Source: Paenibacillus donghaensis (GTDB lineage: Bacteria > Bacillota > Bacilli > Paenibacillales > Paenibacillaceae). From it: 64,000 bases of DNA. The notes under the pieces are model-generated. The model did not search any database. It had not been told where the DNA came from and saw only the letters and a list, made by a program, of their open reading frames with translations. The position numbers and the translations under genes were made by a program. The stretch spans positions 1,922,001 to 1,986,000 of the forward strand of contig NZ_CP021780.1 of NCBI RefSeq assembly GCF_002192415.1. Reading direction: 5' to 3'. Shown here in pieces: positions 45,296 to 53,125 of this stretch (positions are counted from its first letter, which is position 1; each line of letters starts with the position of its first letter).

Positions 45296-46204
45296 TTAGG
45301 GTTCGGTTATCACACGGGCGAGAATTCCTTGTTCGTAGCGTCCGAAGTTCTGTCCGTATAACGTGAGCCCGCGCGGATTCTCACCTGCGGGATCAACGCT
45401 GAAGCGGAGGACAAATGGCTCCTCCTCGCGTTTGTCCTGAAGCTGGTCAATGGTGACAGCAGAAATTTTACGTCCGTCAATAAAAGAGCCCTCGTGATTG
45501 ATGCGAAGCAGCTTCAGAAAGCCATACTGGTTCAGATGGGGCGGCCACCAGACCGGATTGCCGCTGTACTTGATGCCGCCGATATCTCCGGGGCTCTGCC
45601 AATCACCGATATCCACGCCATTGACAGTGAAATGAATATCCGACGGCCAGTCATTATTATGGTAAGGCGCTTCAGAGCCAATTTCGAAAGAAATCTGGAT
45701 CTCATTCACTTTACGCCCTGCGGTATAATTGGGAATCCGGTATTCAAGAAAACCGGTGGTAAACCAAATGATACCAGCCTCAATATGCTTCGGATCGGCA
45801 AAAACCTGGGGGTTGTCAAATTCCCCAATGATCATTTCCTTGGTTGCCATGCCGCAAGTTGGCGTCACCTGAAAATTGCTGTATTGGCCAATCTTAAGAT
45901 CAGACTCATATACGTGATTGCTGCTGTTGTCTCCGAATTCAATCAGGATTTTGTTCTCGACCAGAAAGCAATTCTTCTGAATTCCATTCTTGGCATAATT
46001 GGAAAAGGTCTGAACCAGGCCAGCCTCTTCCAGCTTCTTGATATGCATGGTGACCGCGCCGTTGCTCAGATTCAGATATTTGGCCAACTCATTCATATTC
46101 ATACCGTTGCGTCCGGTCAGAACTTCAATGATGCTGATCCGGACCGGAGAATCAAGAGCCTTGAATATAGAAGCTCCGGCGGATAACTTGTCTATATATA
46201 CCAT
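45296..46204 (-). CDS. ArsR-like winged-helix regulator with C-terminal ligand domain
   Basis: 302 aa. Residues about 10-75 form a winged helix (RISIIEVLTGRNGMNMNELA, LSNGAVTMHIKKLEEAGLVQ). The remaining 220 residues form a beta-rich domain not typical of short ArsR proteins (IHFTVNGVDIGDWQSPGDIG, RGLTLYGQNFGRYEQGI). This two-domain architecture occurs in sugar-responsive repressors of Bacillota. It lies just upstream of, and in the same direction as, the MFS/GH51 operon, whose promoter has matching repeat operators. The ligand is unknown. Confidence 0.75.
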   Translation of the reverse strand: MVYIDKLSAGASIFKALDSPVRISIIEVLTGRNGMNMNELAKYLNLSNGAVTMHIKKLEEAGLVQTFSNYAKNGIQKNCFLVENKILIEFGDNSSNHVYESDLKIGQYSNFQVTPTCGMATKEMIIGEFDNPQVFADPKHIEAGIIWFTTGFLEYRIPNYTAGRKVNEIQISFEIGSEAPYHNNDWPSDIHFTVNGVDIGDWQSPGDIGGIKYSGNPVWWPPHLNQYGFLKLLRINHEGSFIDGRKISAVTIDQLQDKREEEPFVLRFSVDPAGENPRGLTLYGQNFGRYEQGILARVITEP

Positions 46205-46335
46205 CCTTGGCTACTCCTTTCAGTACTAATTATGATTTTTTATTATAACACTATTTTATGTTTGTTTAAACTACTTAGTAAAGAAGGGGATTGGTGCTAA
46301 CCGCAGGCGTTATTGAAACATCCAAGAAGATGATT

Positions 46336-46357
46336 CAATAGTTACAAAAAGGTAACT
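46336..46357 (+). promoter_or_regulatory. candidate HxlR-type operator before the OpuC-like operon
   Basis: Inverted repeat AGTTAC, six bases, GTAACT (46340-46357), within the 16-mer CAATAGTTACAAAAAG that also occurs at 50819-50834 before the hxlR-family gene. A second weaker repeat around CTACTTCCAGTAAGTAAC follows at about 46375-46392. Confidence 0.5.
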
Positions 46358-46452
46358 CTATTATAAAAAAGTGCCTACTTCCAGTAAGTAACTATATAAC
46401 TTAAGATTAACCCAGCACTAGAAAAATGCAATTGTAAAAGGCGGGGTTCAGC

Positions 46453-47109
46453 TTGGACAGCAGCTTATGGGAGCAGATTACGGATTATTTTACAACCGAC
46501 ACAGGTGCTTACTTGCTCTCCGTAAAAGAGCACATCATCATCAGCGCGTTGGCTTTAATAGTCTCGGCATTGCTTGGAATCATTTTGGGGTATTTGTGCG
46601 CGGAACGCAAAAAATACGAAAAATGGATGGTCTCCATATTTCAGGTTTTGCGGATCGTCCCAAGTCTGGCGATCCTCTTTCTGTTGATCCCTGTGATGGG
46701 GACAGGGTTTCAGCCGGCGATGATAGCACTGATCTTACTCGCCATTCCGTCGATTCTGATGAACACTGTTTCCGGCTTGGAAGAGGTGCCCGCGTTTATG
46801 CTGGAAACAGCTTACGGGGTAGGGATGTCGGATTGGCAGGTGCTGTGGAAGGTTAAGCTTCCGTTAGCTGCGCCGCTGATTCTGACCGGAATCAAAACAG
46901 CTGCAATTGAGATCGTGGCGAGCGCGACCCTAGCCGCAAAGATCGGTGCCGGGGGTCTTGGGAGCATTATTTTTACAGGTCTTGGCCTAAACCGAATCGA
47001 CTTACTCCTGATTGGCGGTATATCGGTTGCCGTGCTGTCCATTGCCGCCGGGCTCATCCTAGACAGTGCTGAGAAATGGTTATTCAAATATAAATTCACC
47101 GGAAAGTAG
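46453..47109 (+). CDS. opuCB: osmoprotectant ABC transporter permease (OpuCB-like)
   Basis: 218 aa, TTG start at 46453 with AAAGGCGGGG upstream. Five or six membrane segments and the binding-protein-dependent loop ETAYGVGMSDWQVLWKVKLP; the size and the C terminus (GLILDSAEKWLFKYKF) fit OpuCB/OpuBB. First gene of a four-gene glycine betaine/choline/carnitine-type importer. Symbol by family resemblance; the exact substrate is not certain. Confidence 0.85.
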   Translation: MDSSLWEQITDYFTTDTGAYLLSVKEHIIISALALIVSALLGIILGYLCAERKKYEKWMVSIFQVLRIVPSLAILFLLIPVMGTGFQPAMIALILLAIPSILMNTVSGLEEVPAFMLETAYGVGMSDWQVLWKVKLPLAAPLILTGIKTAAIEIVASATLAAKIGAGGLGSIIFTGLGLNRIDLLLIGGISVAVLSIAAGLILDSAEKWLFKYKFTGK

Positions 47110-47119
47110 GGTTCTAACG

Positions 47120-48025
47120 ATGGAGAGAAAAACAAAGTCATTCACAGCAGTTGCAATTGTTCTACTATTAATGCTTACGCTGGCCGCTTGTGGCAGCCAG
47201 AACAAGGAAGAAGGCGGCAAGCCGACCCTACGTGTCGGGAGTAAAGACTTTACAGAAAATTTACTGGTTGGTGAATTGTATGCTTTGGCGTTGGAAGATG
47301 CAGGATACCAAGTCGAGAGAGTCTTCAACATTGCAGGTTCCGTCATTCACACCTCGCTTGTTAATAATGAAGTTGATCTATATCCCGAATACACAGGGAC
47401 AGGCTTGTTAACCATTCTTAAAAAGCTTCTGATGACCGATCCCGAGGAAGTTTACAATACCGTGAAAGAAGCCTATGAAGAGCAGTTCCAGGTTACTTGG
47501 CTGGATTATTCTAAAGCTAACGACGGAGCCGGGCTGGTTGTCCGCACTGCTGTATCCAAGGAGCTGGGGATTACAACGATTTCTGATTTGCAGAAGCATG
47601 CCAGTGAACTGCGGTTTGCTTCACAAGGTGAAGTGGATCAGCGCGAAGACGGCATCCCGGCGCTGGAGAAGGTCTATGGTCCGCTGAAGTGGAAGTCATC
47701 GAAGGTGTATGATAACAGTTTGAAATATGAGGTGCTTTCTAACAAGGAAGCAGATGTTGCGCCGGCTTATACAACAGAAGGCATGCTGGTGAATACGGAT
47801 GAATTCACACTGCTTGAAGACGACAAGCAGGTATGGCCGCCTTATAACTTGGCTCCGGTTGTACGTGACGAAATATTGAATGCTAACCCGGATATTGCGG
47901 AAGTCATTAACGAGGTAAGCGCTGCGCTGGATACCCAAACGATAACAGCCTTGAACGCAAAAGTGGATGTGGACAAGGAAGAATATGAAGATGTGGCCAA
48001 GGAGTTTCACGATTCTATTAAATAA
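47120..48025 (+). CDS. opuCC: osmoprotectant-binding lipoprotein (OpuCC-like)
   Basis: 301 aa from ATG 47120 (the open frame starts earlier, inside the permease gene). Lipobox LAAC near residue 22. The mature start LRVGSKDFTENLLVGELYAL is diagnostic for the OpuAC/ProX-type family, and YPEYTGTGL is part of the binding site. Aromatic residues of the quaternary-amine cage could not be assigned by eye. Confidence 0.87.
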   Translation: MERKTKSFTAVAIVLLLMLTLAACGSQNKEEGGKPTLRVGSKDFTENLLVGELYALALEDAGYQVERVFNIAGSVIHTSLVNNEVDLYPEYTGTGLLTILKKLLMTDPEEVYNTVKEAYEEQFQVTWLDYSKANDGAGLVVRTAVSKELGITTISDLQKHASELRFASQGEVDQREDGIPALEKVYGPLKWKSSKVYDNSLKYEVLSNKEADVAPAYTTEGMLVNTDEFTLLEDDKQVWPPYNLAPVVRDEILNANPDIAEVINEVSAALDTQTITALNAKVDVDKEEYEDVAKEFHDSIK

Positions 48026-48045
48026 ACGGATTCATGGAGGAGAAC

Positions 48046-48816
48046 ATGGCACAGACTGCGATCGAAATCAGCAATGTGAGCAAGAAATATAATCAATCCG
48101 GTTATTACGCGGTGGATCATGTAAGTCTGTCCATTGAAGAGGGGGAGTTCATTACCATTCTGGGCTCCTCGGGTTCCGGCAAAACTACATTGCTGAAAAT
48201 GATTAACCGTCTGTATGAACCGGACGAGGGGAGCATTACCCTTTTTGGAGAAGATATTAGAGCTCTCAATCCAGTTACGGTAAGAAGACGCATCGGTTAT
48301 GTCATTCAGCAGGTGGGCCTGTTCCCGCATATGACCATCAGACAGAATGTTGCTGCTGTGCCTAAACTCTTAAAGTGGAATACAACAAAGATTGAAGCAA
48401 GAGTAGATGAATTAATGACACTCGTCGGACTGGAACCAGCGGAGTTTAAGAGCCGTTATCCTTCCCAGTTGTCAGGCGGCCAACAACAAAGAATCGGCTT
48501 GGCAAGAGCACTTGCGTCAGATCCGAAGATCATGCTGCTGGATGAGCCTTTTGGTGCAATAGATGCCATAACCCGGATGAATTTGCAGGATGAACTATTG
48601 CGTATTCACGGAGGGCTTAAGAAAACCTTGCTGTTCGTGACCCATGATATCAATGAAGCATTTAAATTGGGGAACCGGGTTATTGTTATGGACAAAGGCC
48701 GGGTCTGTCAATTCGATACGCCAAAGAATATTGTATCCTTCCCTGCAGACGGCTTCGTATCCTCCTTAATTGCTTCTTCCCGTGAGCAGGAGAAGTTCTG
48801 GGAGGGGTTAGATTGA
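48046..48816 (+). CDS. opuCA: osmoprotectant ABC transporter ATP-binding protein (OpuCA-like, short)
   Basis: 256 aa from ATG 48046 with GGAGGAGAAC immediately upstream; ATG 48034 overlaps that site and was not used. Walker A GSSGSGKT at 40-47, signature LSGGQQQRIG, Walker B IMLLDEPFGAID, switch LFVTHD. Typical OpuCA proteins are about 380 residues with a tandem CBS pair sensing ionic strength; this one ends about 10 residues after the ATPase core and has none. Confidence 0.88.
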   Translation: MAQTAIEISNVSKKYNQSGYYAVDHVSLSIEEGEFITILGSSGSGKTTLLKMINRLYEPDEGSITLFGEDIRALNPVTVRRRIGYVIQQVGLFPHMTIRQNVAAVPKLLKWNTTKIEARVDELMTLVGLEPAEFKSRYPSQLSGGQQQRIGLARALASDPKIMLLDEPFGAIDAITRMNLQDELLRIHGGLKKTLLFVTHDINEAFKLGNRVIVMDKGRVCQFDTPKNIVSFPADGFVSSLIASSREQEKFWEGLD

Positions 48817-49421
48817 TCGAATATATCATGGGCCACCCCGATAAATGGGCAAAGGCGCTGGTGGAACATTTGGAAATCGTGGGCATCACATTAATGGCTT
48901 CGCTTTTGCTTGCTTCGATTCTGACGTTCATGTCCATGACATCCAAAACGCTGTCCAGGTTCCTGGTTTATTTGTTCTCCATCATCTATTCGATACCCAG
49001 TGTGGCTCTGTTTGCGATGATGATTCCTGTAACAGGACTGGGCAAGACCACAGCCATTACAGTGCTTGTGGCGTACAATCAATATCTGCTCTTACGCAAT
49101 TTTATTGCAGGCCTGAATGGGGTGGATCCTGCCATCATTGAAGCGGCTACCGGCATTGGTATGAGTAACCTGCAGGTGCTGTACAAAATTAGGTTTCCAT
49201 TATCTATCAGGGCCTTCTTTACCGGAATACGGCTTGCGGTAGTGTCCACGATAGGGATGGCTACGATCGCTGCGTTCATTAGCGCGGGCGGATTAGGCGA
49301 TATCCTGTTTGACGGACTTCGGACGATGAATGTGTATAAAATCGTGTGGGGCAGCGTGCTATCGGCCGGAATGGCGGTTGGTGTCAATGCGTTGCTCGTT
49401 AGAATAGAAAAAAGCATTTAG
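48813..49421 (+). CDS. opuCD: osmoprotectant ABC transporter permease (OpuCD-like)
   Basis: 202 aa, TTG start 48813 overlapping the ATPase stop, with GGGAGGGG upstream. Membrane segments and the loop IEAATGIGMSNLQVLYKIRFP match the first permease. Completes the importer. The quinone-oxidoreductase-like gene follows after 15 bases without a terminator. Confidence 0.85.
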   Translation: MIEYIMGHPDKWAKALVEHLEIVGITLMASLLLASILTFMSMTSKTLSRFLVYLFSIIYSIPSVALFAMMIPVTGLGKTTAITVLVAYNQYLLLRNFIAGLNGVDPAIIEAATGIGMSNLQVLYKIRFPLSIRAFFTGIRLAVVSTIGMATIAAFISAGGLGDILFDGLRTMNVYKIVWGSVLSAGMAVGVNALLVRIEKSI

Positions 49422-49436
49422 AAGGGGAGTTGCAGC

Positions 49437-50408
49437 ATGAAAGCAGTAGTATTGGAGCACCCCTGCGAGTCGCAGGATCTGAAGGTGCGGGAGGTACCGT
49501 TACCTGAAGTGAAGCCAGGCTGGGTTCTGGTCAAAATCAGGGCTTTTGGCATTAACCGTTCGGAGATATTTACAAGGCAGGGGCATTCTCCTTCCGTCCA
49601 GCTTCCGCGTATTATCGGGATTGAATGTGTGGGTGAAATTGAAGATCCGTCGGATAGTAGTCTAGTCAAAGGACAAGCCGTTGTGTCTTTAATGGGCGGG
49701 CTGGGACGCGGTTTTGACGGCAGCTATGCGGAGTATTCGCTGATTCCGTCAGACCAGGTGTATCCTATCGACATTCAGCTGGACTGGTCTGAGCTGGCTG
49801 CCATTCCGGAAATGTATTATACGGCCTATGCTTCGTTATTTGACACCTTGAAGCTGACACGGGGAGAGACACTGCTGATTCGCGGAGGCACCAGTTCGGT
49901 AGGACTCGCAGCCCTGCAGCTTGCCAAGAGTATTGGAGCAACTGTGATCTCAACGACAAGAAATCCAGACAAGATAGAGCTTCTAAAGCAATTCGGCGCT
50001 GATCATATCTTGCTTGACGACGACAGCTTGTCGGAGAAGCTTTATGCGATTACACCGGACGGCGTAAATAAAGTACTGGAACTTGTAGGAACGGTTACGC
50101 TGAAGCATTCACTTGGACTTGCCGCTGAATACGGCATCGTGTGTGTCACGGGGATTTTAGCCGGCGAGTGGGTATTGGACGGGTTCGAACCGATGGTTGA
50201 CGTTCCGACTAATGTGTACCTGACATCGTTCACAAGCACGCCTATCAAGAGAAGCCTGCTGGTGGAGCTGTTCCAGCATATTGAGCGGCATGGGATTAAA
50301 GTGCCTATCGCCAAAGTGCTGCCGCTCGAACAGATTCATGAGGCACATCTCTTGATGGAGAGCAACTCAGCTAACGGTAAAATTGTAATCGTAAATAGCA
50401 AGCTCTAG
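49437..50408 (+). CDS. zinc-independent alcohol dehydrogenase / quinone oxidoreductase (MDR family)
   Basis: 323 aa from ATG 49437 (AAGGGGAG upstream). MDR fold: GroES-like N half (PGWVLVKIRAFGINRSEIFT) and Rossmann half with ETLLIRGGTSSVGLAALQLA (NADPH-binding) and a C-terminal LEQIHEAHLLMESNSANGK. The structural zinc cysteines are absent, as in NADPH:quinone reductases. Unusual last gene of an osmoprotectant operon. The convergent hxlR-family gene 33 bases away often accompanies such reductases. Confidence 0.85.
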   Translation: MKAVVLEHPCESQDLKVREVPLPEVKPGWVLVKIRAFGINRSEIFTRQGHSPSVQLPRIIGIECVGEIEDPSDSSLVKGQAVVSLMGGLGRGFDGSYAEYSLIPSDQVYPIDIQLDWSELAAIPEMYYTAYASLFDTLKLTRGETLLIRGGTSSVGLAALQLAKSIGATVISTTRNPDKIELLKQFGADHILLDDDSLSEKLYAITPDGVNKVLELVGTVTLKHSLGLAAEYGIVCVTGILAGEWVLDGFEPMVDVPTNVYLTSFTSTPIKRSLLVELFQHIERHGIKVPIAKVLPLEQIHEAHLLMESNSANGKIVIVNSKL

Positions 50409-50441
50409 AGGCGCCTCATCACGGTATATTAGGGGACTTGA

Positions 50442-50807
50442 TTAGTCAGCTGAATTTTTATCTGTTGCTGCTGTCTGATTGTCCTTGTATGTTTCTTGAT
50501 AACCATTACCCCATTGCTCCATTGCGGAGATGACGGGGCGCATCGTATGTCCTAAATCGCTTAAGGAATATTCGACCCGTGGCGGAACTTCGGCGTAAAC
50601 CGTTCTCACTATAATTCCGTCTTGTTCCATAGAGCGAAGATTGTCCGTCAGTACTTTCTGACTGATTCCGGGGATCGTATTTCGCAGTTCAGTAAAACGA
50701 TTGGATTTAGCCAAAAGGTTTCTCAAAATCAGCAATTTCCATTTATTGCCTATCAATCCCACTGTGACGGCAACCGGGCAAAAGGGAAGTTCATCTTTAG
50801 TTAGCAT
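50442..50807 (-). CDS. HxlR family winged-helix regulator
   Basis: 121 aa. Starts with the typical CPVAVTVGLIGNKWKLLILR (first Cys near residue 10 conserved in redox-sensing members), followed by FTELRNTIPGISQKVLTDNL and the wing YAEVPPRVEYSLSDLG. Usual HxlR length. Converges with the oxidoreductase gene. Its own promoter and that of the OpuC-like operon share a 16-base motif, making it their probable common regulator. Confidence 0.88.
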   Translation of the reverse strand: MLTKDELPFCPVAVTVGLIGNKWKLLILRNLLAKSNRFTELRNTIPGISQKVLTDNLRSMEQDGIIVRTVYAEVPPRVEYSLSDLGHTMRPVISAMEQWGNGYQETYKDNQTAATDKNSAD

Positions 50808-50818
50808 ATTCTGTCCTC

Positions 50819-50834
50819 CAATAGTTACAAAAAG
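50819..50834 (-). promoter_or_regulatory. HxlR autoregulatory site candidate
   Basis: CAATAGTTACAAAAAG, identical to 46336-46351, eleven bases upstream of the hxlR-family start codon. Only one arm of the inverted repeat is conserved here. Confidence 0.45.
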
Positions 50835-50988
50835 AGTGTTATATCATTAAAAGCATGCAAGGTTCCAAAAATGATATTGCATCATTATCATAGTGTTTGA
50901 AGCTAAATATAACAAGCAGGAGCCACAATCTGATAAAGGAGAGCAAAATAGACAAATAGAGATTGATGAGAACTGAAATGGATTGAAG

Positions 50989-51003
50989 TGAGAATCATTA
51001 TCA
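50989..51003 (+). promoter_or_regulatory. Fur box
   Basis: TGAGAATCATTATCA differs by one base from the 7-1-7 Fur consensus. It lies 48 bases before ATG 51051, so the downstream Btr-like gene was iron regulated. Confidence 0.7.
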
Positions 51004-51050
51004 CCTATAATGAAGACTACACTTTTGCCATGCATGTTCAGGAGGAGCAC

Positions 51051-52062
51051 ATGAATCATCAGAGCCTTATCCAGCTTTGGGTCCATTCGTCCTTTCACAT
51101 ATTCGATATCCGCCACTTTATTCTGTTGCCCGGGGAAGCTATGCCGCTTTATCCGCTTCCTGCCAATGCTTTTGTGCTGCTGTGCCGTGGGCAGGGAACC
51201 GCCAGGCTCAACGGCCGTGCATTTACTCTCTCGCGCAGCTGCCTGCTGCATGGGGGCAAGGGGCTTCACCTGCAAATTGACAGCTTAGAGCAGTTGAAAT
51301 TTTATTTGATCCTGTATAAAAGCGAGCCCAGGTCATCAAGCTCTTCCCTTCAGGCAACAACGGAGAAAGTGGATGCTCTTATGACTGCCCCCTTGAGTTT
51401 CGTCCCGGAATTCCCGGCGCTTCTCCATCAGCATGCCCGCGAGATGTACAATGCCTGGCTGAACGAAGGAGATTTGTCCCGTTTTAGAACAAAAACCGTA
51501 TTTTATTTGTTTATGCACGAGGTTTTGCGCCAATTGGATAACCCTTCTTTTGTGGCTGACAAACCGGATATCGTAGATCAGGCGATTCGGTACATGGAGA
51601 AGGCTGCCCGGCTTCTGCTGGAAACAGATGAAACGATTCAGCATATCGCCGAAAGCGGTTATCGGATGTTCCATCTAAGAGGCTCAAATCGTCCATATGG
51701 AATCATCCCGGCAGGTCGCCAGCCCCAATGTCCATTTGGCTGCCACGTTATCGCAGGATCTGGGCTTAACCTATGTAGCAGGGCTGGAGAATCAGGAGCA
51801 AAGCTATGTAACGTTATCCCTTGAAGTGCTGCCTGAGCTGAACCCGGATCATATCTTTATGACCGTTGGCAAATCAACCGTCAGCCAGGATGAAGATGCC
51901 GAGAAGCTGCTGGCCGAGATGCAGCAATCGGCGGTTTGGGGTAACCTGAAAGCTGTACAAGCGGGTAATTTGCACATCATGCCGCAATGGGTGTTCGGGG
52001 ATTATCCCAACATAAAGAGCAAATCCCTTGATCTGGTGGAGGCTGCACTGATAAAACCGTAA
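51051..52062 (+). pseudogene. Btr-like AraC/siderophore-binding regulator with internal deletion
   Basis: ATG 51051 follows AGGAGG. The N-terminal half is an AraC cupin-like sensor (FILLPGEAMPLYPLP, FYLILYKSEPRSS) leading into the first helix-turn-helix (LLLETDETIQHIAESGYRMF). At about 51675 the sequence jumps, out of frame, into the C-terminal part of a periplasmic siderophore-binding domain (HIFMTVGKSTVSQDEDAEKL, GNLHIMPQWVFGDYPNIKS), ending at 52062. In Bacillus Btr-type regulators an AraC domain is followed by such a binding domain, so an internal segment is missing. The Fur box fits the original role. Confidence 0.75.
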
Positions 52063-52074
52063 TCGCCCCAAGCT

Positions 52075-53043
52075 TCAAGCAGCCGATGATTGATCAGCTG
52101 GATGATGGACCTTGGAGCGGTGGCCGAGCAGCAAGCCGACCAGTGAAGCGAGCAATTGCTGGAACACCATGCCGAGTACGACGGGGACAGCAACCGGGGC
52201 GGGGAAGTAGGACACGGCCAGGACGGCGCCGGCGCTGATATTGCGCATGCCTCCATTGAAGATAAGGGCAACTTCATCTGCTTCATTCCAGCGTAAGACC
52301 CTTGCGGTGAGAAAGCACAGGGCATAGCCGGTGGAGGCCATGAGCACAATGACGGCGGCCAGGCCGATCAGATGCAGGTTGAGTTCAGCCAGATAAGGCG
52401 AAATAACAGACCCGTTGATCATAATAACGATCGCCATGAAGAGCTTGGCGACCGGATTCAGTCTCGGACTCCATACCGGAGCGACTGCGCCTTTGCTCCA
52501 TTCATTGAGCACCATGCCCAGCAGAGAGGGCACGACAATCATCCAGAAGAGGCTGCTCATCATCGCCCCTGTGTCGAGCGCCACACTGGTTCCGAGCAGC
52601 AGCGACAGCACGCCCGGCACGACAAAAGGAGCCAGCAGGGTGTCGATCAGAATAATGGAGAGTGTAAGTGCGGTGTTGCCTTTATAGATACTGACCCAGA
52701 TAAAGCTGCTTATTCCTGTAGGAATCACTGCTGCAAGCACAAGGCCGGTGATCGTGAATTCATCCGCGTGATAGAATACATTGCCCAGACCCAGGGCGAC
52801 CAGCGGCATAGCCATATGCAGGATGAACAAACAGGCGAACAAGGGCAGAGGTTTCTTAAGCACGTTCACGAAATCTTTGAATCCAAGACTGATGCTGCCG
52901 GCAAACGTCATAAAGGCAAACAGCCAGGGGGACAGATAGGTGTAAGGGGAAAGACTGCTGCCGCAGAGCACTCCAGTCAGGATACTAAGCGGTGTGATCA
53001 GCGGCATCATCCGGTTGAGTACACGATTCACAGCAAGAAGCAT
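52075..53043 (-). CDS. bile acid:sodium symporter (BASS) family transporter
   Basis: 322 aa, about ten membrane segments. Family features: FMTFAGSISLGFKDF, GLVLAAVIPTGISSFIW (the conserved broken-helix region) and FNGGMRNISAGAVLAVSYFP. Substrates in bacteria vary (organic anions, pantoate, bile acids), so none is assigned. The ribosome binding site lies inside one arm of a 13-base inverted repeat (53051-53100). Tail to tail with the Btr-like remnant. Confidence 0.87.
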   Translation of the reverse strand: MLLAVNRVLNRMMPLITPLSILTGVLCGSSLSPYTYLSPWLFAFMTFAGSISLGFKDFVNVLKKPLPLFACLFILHMAMPLVALGLGNVFYHADEFTITGLVLAAVIPTGISSFIWVSIYKGNTALTLSIILIDTLLAPFVVPGVLSLLLGTSVALDTGAMMSSLFWMIVVPSLLGMVLNEWSKGAVAPVWSPRLNPVAKLFMAIVIMINGSVISPYLAELNLHLIGLAAVIVLMASTGYALCFLTARVLRWNEADEVALIFNGGMRNISAGAVLAVSYFPAPVAVPVVLGMVFQQLLASLVGLLLGHRSKVHHPADQSSAA

Positions 53044-53050
53044 GTCATGA

Positions 53051-53100
53051 CATCCTTTTTCAATAAGTTCTTCCTATTATACACCTTTTGAAAAAGGATG
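53051..53100 (-). repeat. inverted repeat covering promoter and ribosome binding site of the BASS gene
   Basis: Perfect 13-base arms CATCCTTTTTCAA (53051-53063) and TTGAAAAAGGATG (53088-53100). The loop contains a minus-strand -10 box TATAAT, and the proximal arm contains the AAAAAGGA ribosome binding site. Transcripts reading through from the SGNH gene would hide the site; transcripts starting in the loop would not. Confidence 0.6.
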
Positions 53101-53125
53101 GATGTTTAAAAATCCGCCGAAAAGC

